DNA from: Patescibacteria group bacterium
GTDB lineage: Bacteria; Patescibacteriota; Patescibacteriia; Patescibacteriales; WJLG01
DNA: 45,170 nt
Direction of reading: 5' to 3'
NCBI GenBank assembly: GCA_028716485.1
Contig: JAQUPS010000012.1
Span: 1-45,170, forward strand
The position numbers and the translations under genes are program-made. Of the stretch, positions 11,301 through 21,519 are shown piece after piece. Positions within the stretch are counted from its first letter, which is position 1. Each line of letters starts with the position of its first letter. The notes beneath the pieces are model-generated. The model was not told where the DNA came from, did no database searches, and saw only the letters and a list, made by a program, of their open reading frames with translations.

Positions 11301-14019
11301 TAATTACCGTGCCCGAATCCAATTGCACTTGATTGCTGTCGATCAAACTGACGACATTGATCGTCTTGACGGCCGAGGAGCTGGCCGTGTAAAAAATATT
11401 TTGCAGCGAAGAATAAGTGAACGGCGCAAATTGATCGGAAGCGCTGCTGGCGCCGCTGTTGCCGTAATAGAGATAAATCTTGCTGGTCGTCGCGGCCGGA
11501 ATCGAATCGACTTTGATCCAAATCTTCGTCGATGACGCGGCATAATCGAACGATTGAATCCAATAAGGCAATTCGGTTGTCTGGCTGGAATTGGTAAAGC
11601 GGATATCACTGCCGTCGGCTTTGATGTTGCGCCAGAAATCGCGGCTGGTGGACGAAGAAATTTCCAGATAAAGCTGGTGATCGGCGAGCGTGCCCGCATT
11701 GCCGGTGTTATCGATAGTAATCGGCAAACGATAATTCCAGCCCGAATTCCACCAGGGATCAAGCAAGCCATAGCCGTCGTTATTGCCGACCGCTTCAATA
11801 TAGAACTCCCCTTCCGAATTCGGCTGAAAACCGATAACGGCCTTGAAATATTTTACTTGGCCCGGAGCGATGGTCACGCCCTCGGCGGTGGTTTTTTTAT
11901 TAGTGAAATTATCCGGAACTTTTTTGAGCTGCGGACCCAGGCCCAGGATTTTTTGCAGCAAATTTTCCCGCGGCGCGATCGCCTGGCCGCCCAGCGCCAC
12001 TTCCTGCCAGCGGTCGGCGTATTGGATTTTTTCCACCGTGCCGGTCATCACGCCATTAATCCGGCAATAGCGGCGATTGGGGCTCACCTCGTCGCAAGCC
12101 CGCTGTTCTTCGCTTGGATAGCAGCTCCAAATATTTTCCCGTTTATCCCAGCCGTTGGCGCAATCATAAATCTGCGCTTCGTATTTCGGCACTTCAGTCA
12201 GATAAGGACTGTTGGGAATAAGCTGATCCATCTTGACCACCGAGGAGCTGGTGGCGGGAAAATAAAATTGGAAATTCATCTGTTCGTCCCGGAGGCCGGT
12301 ATTCTCGACGCTGAAATACATCTCGGCATTGGTTAAGCCGAAATAATTTTTCTTGTCGCTTTTGATTATCAGATTTTCATTGCTGTTTTCATCGGTCCAG
12401 CTGAAATTTATTTCCCGCCCGTCGATATTCAATTTATCCTTGTCCGTAATTTTCGGTTTTTCTTCCGGCTTGGCCGATCCGTTCTGATAAGAAATTTCCA
12501 CCCAGACGCTGTCGAGATAAGCGCTGAAATTTCCGCCGTCCGGTTCTGTTCCCTGGAATTTCAAACGCAGCTTATCCAAATCACGCCAGTCGTTCAAAAA
12601 CGGCGCGTCAAAACTTAAATATCCGCCGCGATCGGCATTAGAGAGACTGCTTGCGTCAATTTTTCCAAGCTCTCGCCAGACATTACCGCCGCCTTCATCG
12701 GCAAAAGAATACCAGATGACGATCGGCGCGCTGGTTGCGGCCGAATTTTCCTCGGCGCCGGCGCCGGTGGGCGCGAAGAAATCCAAAATCTTTTGCATAA
12801 TCGCGCCCGCGGCCGAACCGCTGTTTTCCGAAGAAGAAGCTATACTGCCGGAATCAGCCATTGGCTGAACCGTTGCGTTATTTTCTATTGTTGAAGAAGC
12901 GATAGCCTTAATTGTCGAGGTTGAAACCTTATTTTTCCGGATATCTTGGGCAATGGCCGCCAGAGAAATTTTGATTTTCGCGCTCTTAAACGGCCCGAAA
13001 AGGATATTGCGGTCATCGGCGGCCGAACCCCATTGCGTTTCCGCCATTGCCAGCTTGCCCAATAATGTCTGGCCAATTTCTTTCTTGCCGGCCGCAAAAA
13101 TATTCTTTAATTCTTTCAGCCATGATACCGGCCCGGCGGAATCCGCGGCCGGCGAACTATTTTCAGCCGGCTGAACAGCCGGCTCTTGAACAGGCTGGGA
13201 ATCGGGCAAATGATTTGGCGTTTCGACCGCCGGAGTTTCATTCGCGGGCGCGGCCGATGAATCAGTGTTAGTGTCCGGCGCGACGGTCGCCGCCGATTCG
13301 GTCGGAGCAGAATTATCCAGCGCCGGAGCGACAGGAGGCTCGGGCTGCGCCGGTAAAGAATTATCCGAAATCGGCGGCGAAGAAATTTGCGCGGCAGGAT
13401 CCGCGGCCGGGGAATCAGCGGCCGGGGAACTGCTATTTTCCAAAGTTGAGGAAGCAATGATTGATTCCGGCGATGAAGATGATTGCAAACCAGCCGGAGA
13501 AATATTTTGTTCCGCGGCAGCGGCCGCGCTGTCGGGATTATTATTTTCTAAAACCGGCTGAGTCGTCGAGGCCGGGTGTTCGATGATGGGCGCGTAATTT
13601 TTAATAAAATCTTGCGTGGTGAAATTATCGCAAATCAGCGCTTGCTGGCCGCCGGAATAAATCACGGAATTGTCAGCGCTGAAATCAGCAGCCGCGCCAG
13701 CCTCGGTTATTTGCGGCGCGCCCAAAACCCGATCAACCCCAACCCAAGAATTTCCCGCCCCCTCGACTTGCGAAGCGTTGGCGTAAAAATCAACCGTGGC
13801 GATATTATCCGTGCCGGTCGCGTGCAAAGTTTTATTAAGAACGACGACAAATCCGCCGATAGCGAACAGATAAAAAGCGATAATCAAAACTTTCGCCAGC
13901 AGCGGAGAGATAACAAAACTCGGGCGGATATTTTTTGTCCGTTTTTTCCGAGGCTGGATACCAAAAAACAGAGGCCTCGCTTTTCCCGCTTTTGCATGCG
14001 CTGAAAGTCCCCTTTGCAT
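8317..14019 (-). CDS. Large secreted protein with DUF2341-like domain and FN3-like repeats; C-terminal LDQQHYRWRNDNGGG
   Basis: ORF 8317..14034; ATG at 14019 preferred over TTG at 14034. N-terminal TM (AKVLIIAFYLFAIGGFVVVL), low-complexity Ser/Ala/Pro linker, WWNSGWNYRLPITIDNTG...IYLYYGNSGASS typical of DUF2341, FN3-like repeats. Confidence 0.88.
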   Translation of the reverse strand: MQRGLSAHAKAGKARPLFFGIQPRKKRTKNIRPSFVISPLLAKVLIIAFYLFAIGGFVVVLNKTLHATGTDNIATVDFYANASQVEGAGNSWVGVDRVLGAPQITEAGAAADFSADNSVIYSGGQQALICDNFTTQDFIKNYAPIIEHPASTTQPVLENNNPDSAAAAAEQNISPAGLQSSSSPESIIASSTLENSSSPAADSPAADPAAQISSPPISDNSLPAQPEPPVAPALDNSAPTESAATVAPDTNTDSSAAPANETPAVETPNHLPDSQPVQEPAVQPAENSSPAADSAGPVSWLKELKNIFAAGKKEIGQTLLGKLAMAETQWGSAADDRNILFGPFKSAKIKISLAAIAQDIRKNKVSTSTIKAIASSTIENNATVQPMADSGSIASSSENSGSAAGAIMQKILDFFAPTGAGAEENSAATSAPIVIWYSFADEGGGNVWRELGKIDASSLSNADRGGYLSFDAPFLNDWRDLDKLRLKFQGTEPDGGNFSAYLDSVWVEISYQNGSAKPEEKPKITDKDKLNIDGREINFSWTDENSNENLIIKSDKKNYFGLTNAEMYFSVENTGLRDEQMNFQFYFPATSSSVVKMDQLIPNSPYLTEVPKYEAQIYDCANGWDKRENIWSCYPSEEQRACDEVSPNRRYCRINGVMTGTVEKIQYADRWQEVALGGQAIAPRENLLQKILGLGPQLKKVPDNFTNKKTTAEGVTIAPGQVKYFKAVIGFQPNSEGEFYIEAVGNNDGYGLLDPWWNSGWNYRLPITIDNTGNAGTLADHQLYLEISSSTSRDFWRNIKADGSDIRFTNSSQTTELPYWIQSFDYAASSTKIWIKVDSIPAATTSKIYLYYGNSGASSASDQFAPFTYSSLQNIFYTASSSAVKTINVVSLIDSNQVQLDSGTVINLNRQQTAVFTGFNSNSVIKAKGPLMAKLSGGAALESALPISFTGTSFVIPSFRHAENFNVYAPFADATTTIYDGATLKQTHSVAAGSAWMATQDIATDSIAIVEATKPVLFSFANSGPGDSLLGYPAGNSDLYGVKSRYNLIGAGSASSFSIYCSNNSSTTISSLARGAMQTNQICTGEVKGAGNAVRLGNISGAINAIQQDEGTSTESTMFLPFKEFSAEYMLPTNAAHIAVVCAPESGTVELSVYDQNNNFVSSSTCLGVGNYPGKAYFGAADATTYLAGSRIISTNGKPFYAYYEDTSAAGGGAETNLFGAVQTRNYSYPDPTFAFGAQQIEGPPTGIINSAAEKSDRSGKINVSIAINDLSRDNCRAKIEYVAQSGGHCDFGSPLAPLLDETFVSADLGLPVIANKNIYQIGTSTGWIDTASGTNNILFDWLSKTDLPAGDGTYCLRLTANDNISDQTAPATTTVVIDNAAPTVPGNLTLSSKTGASVTLKFAATSTDSHFRQYKIYYKLYDGAPVTEAGNLFGSSSDANLASANFNRATTTTINGLTAGLKYTFNLFAYDAFGNRSSSTAGIDVIANDPPTASFNSAAEKTDGSGRVDISFTADDANDDNTLRAKLEYQAGSLCDFTSASLATIDANNLTATFGTVQRDNSETYRIGTSSYYILTSTGENTINFDWLSATDVPAASSTYCLRLTANDGVDDQIVSSTIVVVLDNVKPSVSGNLTVGSSTETSLQLLLPITHFAQDSNEPAANAYKIFYKAGTSGVTTGDTQFVNSALNAYDFNGSSSVIVSGLSADTHYVFNIWAYDSFGNTAMATEVTAKTDADLTNKSLQFVNPESTGTTTNIAVADNSSAWNFRAKIADVDGYAALTDVTLRLADSLDYSSPFDDLKFTWTRSTGVFAETGADANGAAAVSPQSTSTCAADLCTVDFKIIFANSFTTSSVNYSGELYSTDASLRTAEDSYSNIFQIRKSWLDQQHYRWRNDNGGG

Positions 14020-14255
14020 ATTTTGTATATACAATATTATTATACCATTTCCAGAGCCTTTTTTGCCGGGAAATACGGCATTTTTTATTAATTTTTTTTC
14101 TCTATTATTAGTTAAATAATTTCAGACCAATTCTGTCTAAAAAATTAAGCCTAATTCCGACATCTGAAATCTGAAATCTAAAATCCGGATTGTGGATAAC
14201 TTGTGTTCACATTTTTTGTACAGTTTGACAAAAAAAATTTCCTGCATATAAAAAA

Positions 14256-14278
14256 GCGGCTAATAAAAAATTAGCCGC
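14256..14278 (-). terminator. Intrinsic terminator of 14291..14836 gene
   Basis: gcggctaa/ttagccgc stem followed by T-run on the minus strand. Confidence 0.8.
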
Positions 14279-14290
14279 CGACAGTCAAAA

Positions 14291-14836
14291 CTATTCTTGA
14301 CTGGACGTTTTAAGCACCCTTTTAAAAGTGCCTTTTATTTCAATTTTCTTGAATTGAAATAAATCTTCAAATTCTTGTTCAGAAAGAACCTTCGAACATG
14401 CATTTAAAAATTCTTCCGACTCATACTCGGCGACGGAAAGATAATAATCCTTATCCAGCTTCCCATTTTCTAACGCCTTTCTTAGAGGCTCAAGTTTAAG
14501 GTGCATTTTTTTCAAACTTGTTCCAATAATCTCTCTTTTCTCCGCAGGAAAATCAACTCCGAGCGCAAAATCAATTCTATTTTCAAATTGTTCCGCTATT
14601 TCTTCGGCGATACCTTTCCCTGGATTCTCTTTTTGCTTTTTAGCAAGCTCAAAATCATTCCTGGAGTAAAAATCTCCTCTAAACTTTGAAACTTCGTCAC
14701 TCCTTATTGGTCCCGTAAGCATAGCCGCGCTAAAATCTGGGTCATCACCGTGCCTGTACTTTTTTTCATCCCCATTAGCAGAAGAAAAAAACATGCCTAC
14801 AAAAACCATCAAAACAAAAATAAGATCGGCTCTCAT
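14291..14836 (-). CDS. Small secreted hypothetical protein
   Basis: ATG at 14836 with AAGGAGG SD; MRADLIFVLMVFVGMFFSSANG signal peptide. Confidence 0.8.
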   Translation of the reverse strand: MRADLIFVLMVFVGMFFSSANGDEKKYRHGDDPDFSAAMLTGPIRSDEVSKFRGDFYSRNDFELAKKQKENPGKGIAEEIAEQFENRIDFALGVDFPAEKREIIGTSLKKMHLKLEPLRKALENGKLDKDYYLSVAEYESEEFLNACSKVLSEQEFEDLFQFKKIEIKGTFKRVLKTSSQE

Positions 14837-14849
14837 CGTATCCTCCTTG

Positions 14850-15284
14850 TTAGTTGCAATTACAACTACTGAAATTTGTACCGTATATCCCCCAAGTCGC
14901 AACAGAAAATGCGTAACCAGTAACATTGCAATTATTCAATGTTTGTCCGGTGGGATGCAGAACTCTGTTAGAATGTTGGTGGCAAACTCCATGAACACCG
15001 TAATTAAGAGTACAATAGGCATAACAAGCTGCCTTGTTACCATCACCATACCCCCCAACAACCGGGGTGCCACCTGTTTTACTGGCATTTGGCGGACAAG
15101 TATAGCAAACGCAATTACTGTAACTGCCAACGCAAACATATGTATGGTCAAGCCACTGAAAAGGGGCCGCGGCAACAGGTTTTTTGCTTGCCCATATATA
15201 CACTGAAGCTGAAACGTCGACAGTCATAATAACGAATACGCCAAAAAAAATTGACAAAAGAAAAAAAATCCTCTTGCTAAGCAT
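14850..15284 (-). CDS. Secreted Cys-rich hypothetical protein (DHTYVCVG...GVCHQHSNRVL)
   Basis: ATG at 15284 with AAGGAG SD; signal peptide; many Cys residues. Confidence 0.75.
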   Translation of the reverse strand: MLSKRIFFLLSIFFGVFVIMTVDVSASVYIWASKKPVAAAPFQWLDHTYVCVGSYSNCVCYTCPPNASKTGGTPVVGGYGDGNKAACYAYCTLNYGVHGVCHQHSNRVLHPTGQTLNNCNVTGYAFSVATWGIYGTNFSSCNCN

Positions 15285-15404
15285 TTTAAACTCCTTGTTG
15301 ATTTTTTTAGTTTTAGATTTGAAAGAACAAAAAAACAATAAAAGCTAACCGGTATTGTTCATTTTCCCTCCTTTTTTAAAGGAAATAAAACTTCTAATGT
15401 TTCA

Positions 15405-15432
15405 AACATATCACAAATAAAATCCTTGTCAA
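15405..15432 (-). promoter_or_regulatory. Sigma70-like promoter for 14850-15284 operon
   Basis: TTGACA (15427-15432), 16-bp spacer, TATGTT (15405-15410) on minus strand. Confidence 0.5.
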
Positions 15433-15499
15433 TTGATTTTTTTTAAAAAAAACGCTAAACTATAAAACGCCATTAATAAAAAATTTAAAATAATGAAGT

Positions 15500-15889
15500 A
15501 TGATGAAAAATAAAAACATAGCTATTCTCATAAGTTTTATCCTCTTAATAGCCTCTACTATTTTCGCTTATTTTGTAATCGGCCTTTCTATCTTTGAATA
15601 TAAAATAAACTTAGCATCTATTTCCATAATCTATCCCACAATTTTATTTTTACTGTCTTTAATGTTTTTAGTTTTTAGCGTAACTACCTTTAAAAAAGAA
15701 TTTAAAAAGAATGAAAAAATCGGAATATCGCTCATCACCTTCTCGTTGCTTATTTTTGCATATAAAGGCGTCAAACTAATTCTTTCTTACACCAATGGCA
15801 ACGGCGGCGGATGGCTTGGATTTTTATTTATATTCCTAATTTGTCTATATTTGCTACTGATGGGATTGAGATTTAATAAAGGAGAGTAA
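15500..15889 (+). CDS. Small multi-pass membrane protein, hypothetical
   Basis: 129 aa, about four hydrophobic segments. Confidence 0.6.
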   Translation: MMKNKNIAILISFILLIASTIFAYFVIGLSIFEYKINLASISIIYPTILFLLSLMFLVFSVTTFKKEFKKNEKIGISLITFSLLIFAYKGVKLILSYTNGNGGGWLGFLFIFLICLYLLLMGLRFNKGE

Positions 15890-15988
15890 ACCAAAAGATG
15901 TTTCTAAGGCTGCCAAACCATAACGGCACAATCCTATTCGGAAGATTCTGCCAGAGCCAAATATATAATATTTTTTGTCAACAAAAAA

Positions 15989-16008
15989 ACGAGGCTGTTT
16001 AACCTCGT
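15989..16008 (-). terminator. Terminator downstream of groEL
   Basis: acgagg/cctcgt stem followed by T-run on minus strand (and U-rich on plus). Confidence 0.75.
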
Positions 16009-16049
16009 CTTTTTTATTCAAGACTTTTACTTTAAAACTTTGTAACTTT

Positions 16050-17768
<1,719 letters not shown>

Positions 17769-17787
17769 ATTCGGGGATTAGGATTTT

Positions 17788-18075
17788 TTATAAAATTGCT
17801 AAAATATCCGACTCGGAAACCAAGAGAACTTTTTCTCCGCCGATTTCGATTTCGTCCGCCGCGTATTTCTTGAACATCACTTTGTCGCCGGCTTTGACTG
17901 ACATCTTGGCGACCGCGCCGTTGTCCAGATTTTTTCCCGCGCCGACCGCCAGCACTGTTCCCTGCTCCGGCTTGCCCTTGTCCACCGTGTCCGGCAGAAC
18001 GATTCCGGCCTTGGTGGTTTTCTCAACCGCCGCCGGCTTGATCACCACGTTGTCATGAAGAGGTTTGATTATCAT
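17788..18075 (-). CDS. groES: Co-chaperonin GroES
   Basis: MIIKPLHDNVVIKPAAVEKTTKAGIVLPDT...GDKVMFKKYAADEIEIGGEKVLLVSESDILAIL. Confidence 0.98.
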   Translation of the reverse strand: MIIKPLHDNVVIKPAAVEKTTKAGIVLPDTVDKGKPEQGTVLAVGAGKNLDNGAVAKMSVKAGDKVMFKKYAADEIEIGGEKVLLVSESDILAIL

Positions 18076-18083
18076 ATAGAATT

Positions 18084-18145
18084 TTCAATTATCAATCTCC
18101 AATCTTCAATGATCACAAATTGAAGATTGTCGATTGAAGATTAAT
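18084..18145. repeat. Heptad inverted-repeat element D in groESL leader
   Basis: caatctc caatctt caat arm 18084-18110; inverted arm 18119-18145, 21/27 paired, 8-nt loop. Confidence 0.7.
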
Positions 18146-18207
18146 ATAATTTGTAATATTAAACTAATTTTCAATATAATACTTTATTAAAATTCACGCC
18201 GAATTGA

Positions 18208-18234
18208 TTAGCACTCTGATAAACCAAGTGCCAA
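18208..18234 (-). promoter_or_regulatory. CIRCE element (HrcA operator) of groESL
   Basis: TTAGCACTC-N9-AAGTGCCAA vs consensus TTAGCACTC-N9-GAGTGCTAA (9/9 and 7/9). Confidence 0.88.
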
Positions 18235-18244
18235 AGCATACTCC

Positions 18245-18272
18245 ATTTTAACACTTTAAATCGCCTTGTCAA
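18245..18272 (-). promoter_or_regulatory. Sigma70-like groESL promoter
   Basis: Minus strand TTGACA (18267-18272), 16-bp spacer, TAAAAT (18245-18250), just upstream of CIRCE. Confidence 0.75.
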
Positions 18273-18296
18273 GAATGGATTTTTTGACAAAAAAAA

Positions 18297-18320
18297 CCGC
18301 CGGAAATTTCCTTCCGGCGG
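18297..18320 (-). terminator. Intrinsic terminator of 18329..19054 gene
   Basis: ccgccggaa-atttcc-ttccggcgg, then T-run on minus strand. Confidence 0.85.
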
Positions 18321-18328
18321 ACTTAACT

Positions 18329-19054
18329 TCAATCAATGTAATTAACGGTAACGGAAAAATTAAAATTGTTTCCGGCAAACTCATAAAGCTCGTTTTTCAG
18401 CGCGGCTCTGGCTTTGGCCAAAAAAATATCCATCGCGTTAAAAGATAACTCCATTTTTTGAAAACTCCCTTTTTCGCCGGTATTCTTTAGGCACTCGCTT
18501 ACCGTCTCTTTCAGGGCATCGGAAATAAATTTATTCATCTGAACCTGCGCCGAGTAAAGATTGCCGTAACGATAAAATAATTTCATCGCTTCTTGGCAAT
18601 CACCGCTCTTTGCGTCAACTAAAAAATTTTCCGCCTGCAAACAGATCTCCCAGCGGCCGCTGGCGCCAAGAGGGATTATGGTGAGATTTGAGGCATTAAT
18701 TTTTATTTTCATCGGTAAATAAAAATAACCGTGAAAAATATCGGCCACTTTTAATTCGTCCCGGTTGTTTCCATCAAAACGCCCGCGGAAGAAAACTTCC
18801 CCTTTTTTCGCGCGGAAAAGCATCGTGCCGGTCGGTTCAATCAGCGATATTACTTCAAGGCGCAGTATGATCTTTTTAACCAGCTGCGCCAATAACACAA
18901 ATACCAATAATCCGCCGATAACCAGCAAGATTGTCAAAACAAAGACGCGCCCGCCGCCATTCGGTGAAATACAATTATAAATTTCATATCCTGCCATACC
19001 GATCATCATCACTAAAATCGAATCAATAAGCCCGAAAAATGATTTTAAAGACAT
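18329..19054 (-). CDS. Membrane-anchored protein, possibly SPFH/band-7-like
   Basis: Two hydrophobic segments then soluble domain; SD AAGGAG before ATG. Confidence 0.6.
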   Translation of the reverse strand: MSLKSFFGLIDSILVMMIGMAGYEIYNCISPNGGGRVFVLTILLVIGGLLVFVLLAQLVKKIILRLEVISLIEPTGTMLFRAKKGEVFFRGRFDGNNRDELKVADIFHGYFYLPMKIKINASNLTIIPLGASGRWEICLQAENFLVDAKSGDCQEAMKLFYRYGNLYSAQVQMNKFISDALKETVSECLKNTGEKGSFQKMELSFNAMDIFLAKARAALKNELYEFAGNNFNFSVTVNYID

Positions 19055-19144
19055 GCCAAACTCCTTGGTTGAATTTATGAGTCTATTGTTAAAGGACAGC
19101 TCTCATTTTTACCATAGCTAACCCATAATTGTCAAGAATAAAAA

Positions 19145-19166
19145 AACCGCCGATAACTCGACGGTT
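19145..19166 (-). terminator. Intrinsic terminator of 19187..19444 gene
   Basis: aaccgccg-ataact-cgacggtt, then T-run on minus strand. Confidence 0.75.
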
Positions 19167-19186
19167 GCTAAAGAACTTGATGAGAA

Positions 19187-19444
19187 TTATTCGCCGAAAG
19201 CTTCCAGACACGTTTCGCATCTCCTGAAAACGCCGGCCGCTTCATTTTCCAGAGTGCACTCGGGAAAATCGCGGGAAATGCGGCATCCAGCCAAATTAGT
19301 CCCTTGGAAGAGCGCGAGACAAATGCAATTTTTGCCGCAAAGTTTCCGGTTGTCCGCCTGAATCGTCACTTGCAGTGATGTTTTCTTGGTCTTGCTGAAA
19401 ATCTTTACGGTTTTTACCTCCATTACGGCGCTGGCTTGTTCCAT
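19187..19444 (-). CDS. Small Cys-rich hypothetical protein
   Basis: 85 aa; CGKNCICLALF..CRISRDFPEC..CETC; SD AAAGGAG; promoter and terminator. Confidence 0.65.
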   Translation of the reverse strand: MEQASAVMEVKTVKIFSKTKKTSLQVTIQADNRKLCGKNCICLALFQGTNLAGCRISRDFPECTLENEAAGVFRRCETCLEAFGE

Positions 19445-19481
19445 TAGACGCTCCTTTGTTTAAGTGATAAACATTGCCGAT

Positions 19482-19510
19482 ACTATAAAGCAAAATTCAG
19501 GCCAAGTCAA
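19482..19510 (-). promoter_or_regulatory. Sigma70-like promoter of 19187..19444
   Basis: TTGACT, 17-bp spacer, TATAGT on minus strand. Confidence 0.65.
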
Positions 19511-19640
19511 GCGAATCGAATAATCGAATGGAAAATCTAAATTTTTATATTTTATCAACTCGTGCTATTATTAAACCAGTTTTCACTTGTGCTTAGGAAG
19601 CCAACTCTCATTATAAGAGAGCTATTTAAAAAACAAAACT

Positions 19641-20231
19641 ATGACTAAGCAAAATAAAATCAATGGCCAAGATGGAGCTATCATAAAAAAAATTACCGCC
19701 ATTTTTTGTATTTTCGGCGGGATTATAATCTTAATGCCGACTTTGTTTTTTATTTTCTTTGATATTTTTTATAAACTTCCCCTCATACAAATTTTATCAA
19801 CTCGCAGCCCATGGCTATTGATTTCAATAACACTCATAATTCTCGGGGTTATATTGCTAAAACAATTTTCTGGTAAATTATCTGATTTCATTAAGGCGTA
19901 TATAATAAATTTTATAATTTTAAATATTTTTCAAATAATCTTACTTGGCATTGATACTGTAAGACATCTTAAAGAAAATATCGCCGAGGATTTAACTGTG
20001 GCTTTTTTCGTCTACAGTTTTGTAATTTTTATTTTCTGCTTTCTTCCGGCCGCCTTTAAAGTCGGTTTTAAACTTTCCAATAAATATTTAGCGTTATTTT
20101 CAACAACTCTAGGGGTGGCTCTTGTGGTAGAAATTATTTTCAAATTGGGTTATAATTATTGGACTTTTTTAGCTTTTGCAATTTTTCTTCCTTTTTTATC
20201 TCTCTTTCTGAAAAAACGAGCCACCCGATAA
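19641..20231 (+). CDS. Multi-pass membrane protein, hypothetical
   Basis: 196 aa, several hydrophobic segments. Confidence 0.6.
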   Translation: MTKQNKINGQDGAIIKKITAIFCIFGGIIILMPTLFFIFFDIFYKLPLIQILSTRSPWLLISITLIILGVILLKQFSGKLSDFIKAYIINFIILNIFQIILLGIDTVRHLKENIAEDLTVAFFVYSFVIFIFCFLPAAFKVGFKLSNKYLALFSTTLGVALVVEIIFKLGYNYWTFLAFAIFLPFLSLFLKKRATR

Positions 20232-20244
20232 AATCGAGTGGCTC
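20218..20244 (-). terminator. Terminator downstream of the 20262 gene remnant
   Basis: gagccac/gtggctc stem followed by TTTTTT on minus strand; overlaps end of the convergent plus CDS. Confidence 0.65.
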
Positions 20245-20261
20245 CGCGTTAATGTTTGTGT

Positions 20262-20408
20262 TTACTCCGAAGCTCTTTTTAAAGCGCCTTTTATTTCACT
20301 TTTTTTCATTTGAAAAAGGGCTTCGAATTCTTCATCGCTCAGAATTTTTGAAACTTGATACAAATACTTTTCGTGATAACCGGCTATTTTTTCTTGATAG
20401 CCCGCAAT
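20262..20408 (-). pseudogene. Truncated paralog of the 14291..14836 protein C-terminus
   Basis: Minus translation ..KILSDEEFEALFQMKKSEIKGALKRASE* parallels KVLSEQEFEDLFQFKKIEIKGTFKRVLK of 14291..14836; no ATG/GTG/TTG start found upstream. Confidence 0.65.
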
Positions 20409-20454
20409 GTTAAACTCTCCTCTGTCGTCGAGAGTTTTTTTGCAAGAATAAAAA

Positions 20455-20480
20455 AACAGCGGACAATTATTCCCGCTGTT
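20455..20480 (-). terminator. Intrinsic terminator of methyltransferase gene
   Basis: aacagcgg/ccgctgtt then T-run on minus strand. Confidence 0.85.
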
Positions 20481-20509
20481 TTACTTTCAAAATTATTTTT
20501 ACCATCCGT

Positions 20510-21517
20510 TTAGGCAATCTGCAGTTGCGGCTGCAAACTTCCTTTTTTCATCTTTTCCGAAATTACCGCCTTTCCAAACAAATCCGATTTCTCATCCAAT
20601 TCTTTCAATCTCTGCTCGGAAATTTTTACATATTTTTCATTGGCGTCAATGCCAATATAATTTTTCCCTAATTTTTTTGCCGCTACAGCCGTAGTTCCGC
20701 TGCCGACAAAAGGATCCAACACAACCGCATCCTTGGCAAAAGCCGATAAATTAATTAGGTATTCGCATACCGCCAAAGGCTTGACTGTTTTGTGATCGTT
20801 ATATTCCCCCTTTTCTTTCTTAGTTGGCTTGGGCAATAAAAAAGCGCGGTCAACCAATTCATTAATGCTGTCAATCGTAAAAACATTGGCCGGATACATA
20901 TTGTCGCCAATCCGCACGGTTGTGTCAAAAAGTCCGACTTCATATTTCATCATATTATTTAAATAGGTTTGCTCGGTCGGTTTTTGCGCCATAGCAATCG
21001 GCTCAAAGCAAGATTTTATCTGCGGAGTTTTCCAGCCATTCAATTTTTCTCTGATTTTCCCCTTGGCTTTTTCATCGATATTCATTTTATTGATAAAATG
21101 GTCAACACCCATCGCCTTAGCCTGATTTTGCGTGTAGAGCCACATAAAAGCGTCTCTGATTTCAAAACCGGCATCATCAATGGCCGAGGCCATTCGGTGA
21201 TAAAGTCGCGGGCTGGAAAAAGAAAAGAAAAAACCACCCGGCTTTAAGACCCGAAAAATTTCTTCGGAAATTTTTAAATACCAAGCGTAAAATTTTTTCC
21301 CCTGCTCTCGGTCGAATTTCATTCCAGCCGGCAGAGACTTGATCACCTGTTGATTATCTTGGTTTGCCACCTCTTCGCAGTCCCAATTATTGTCCAGTTT
21401 ATCCAAAAAATAAGGCGGATCGGTTAAAACAACATCAATGGAATCGCTTTCGATTTTAGCCAAAAATTTCAAAGTGTCGGCGCAAATTATTTTATTTACA
21501 AATTTATTATTTTTCAT
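20510..21517 (-). CDS. DNA methyltransferase (DPPY; DPFVGSGTT), N6-adenine/N4-cytosine type
   Basis: IDVVLTDPPYFLDKLDNNWD then VVLDPFVGSGTTAVAAKKLGKNYIGIDANEKYV. Confidence 0.9.
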   Translation of the reverse strand: MKNNKFVNKIICADTLKFLAKIESDSIDVVLTDPPYFLDKLDNNWDCEEVANQDNQQVIKSLPAGMKFDREQGKKFYAWYLKISEEIFRVLKPGGFFFSFSSPRLYHRMASAIDDAGFEIRDAFMWLYTQNQAKAMGVDHFINKMNIDEKAKGKIREKLNGWKTPQIKSCFEPIAMAQKPTEQTYLNNMMKYEVGLFDTTVRIGDNMYPANVFTIDSINELVDRAFLLPKPTKKEKGEYNDHKTVKPLAVCEYLINLSAFAKDAVVLDPFVGSGTTAVAAKKLGKNYIGIDANEKYVKISEQRLKELDEKSDLFGKAVISEKMKKGSLQPQLQIA

Positions 21518-21519
21518 TT

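Noticed and set aside
11554-12336. 260-aa plus-strand ORF
   Set aside because: Antisense to the 8317..14019 gene; no domain or start signal.
14793-15206. 137-aa plus ORF
   Set aside because: Antisense to two genes with signal peptides and good SDs.
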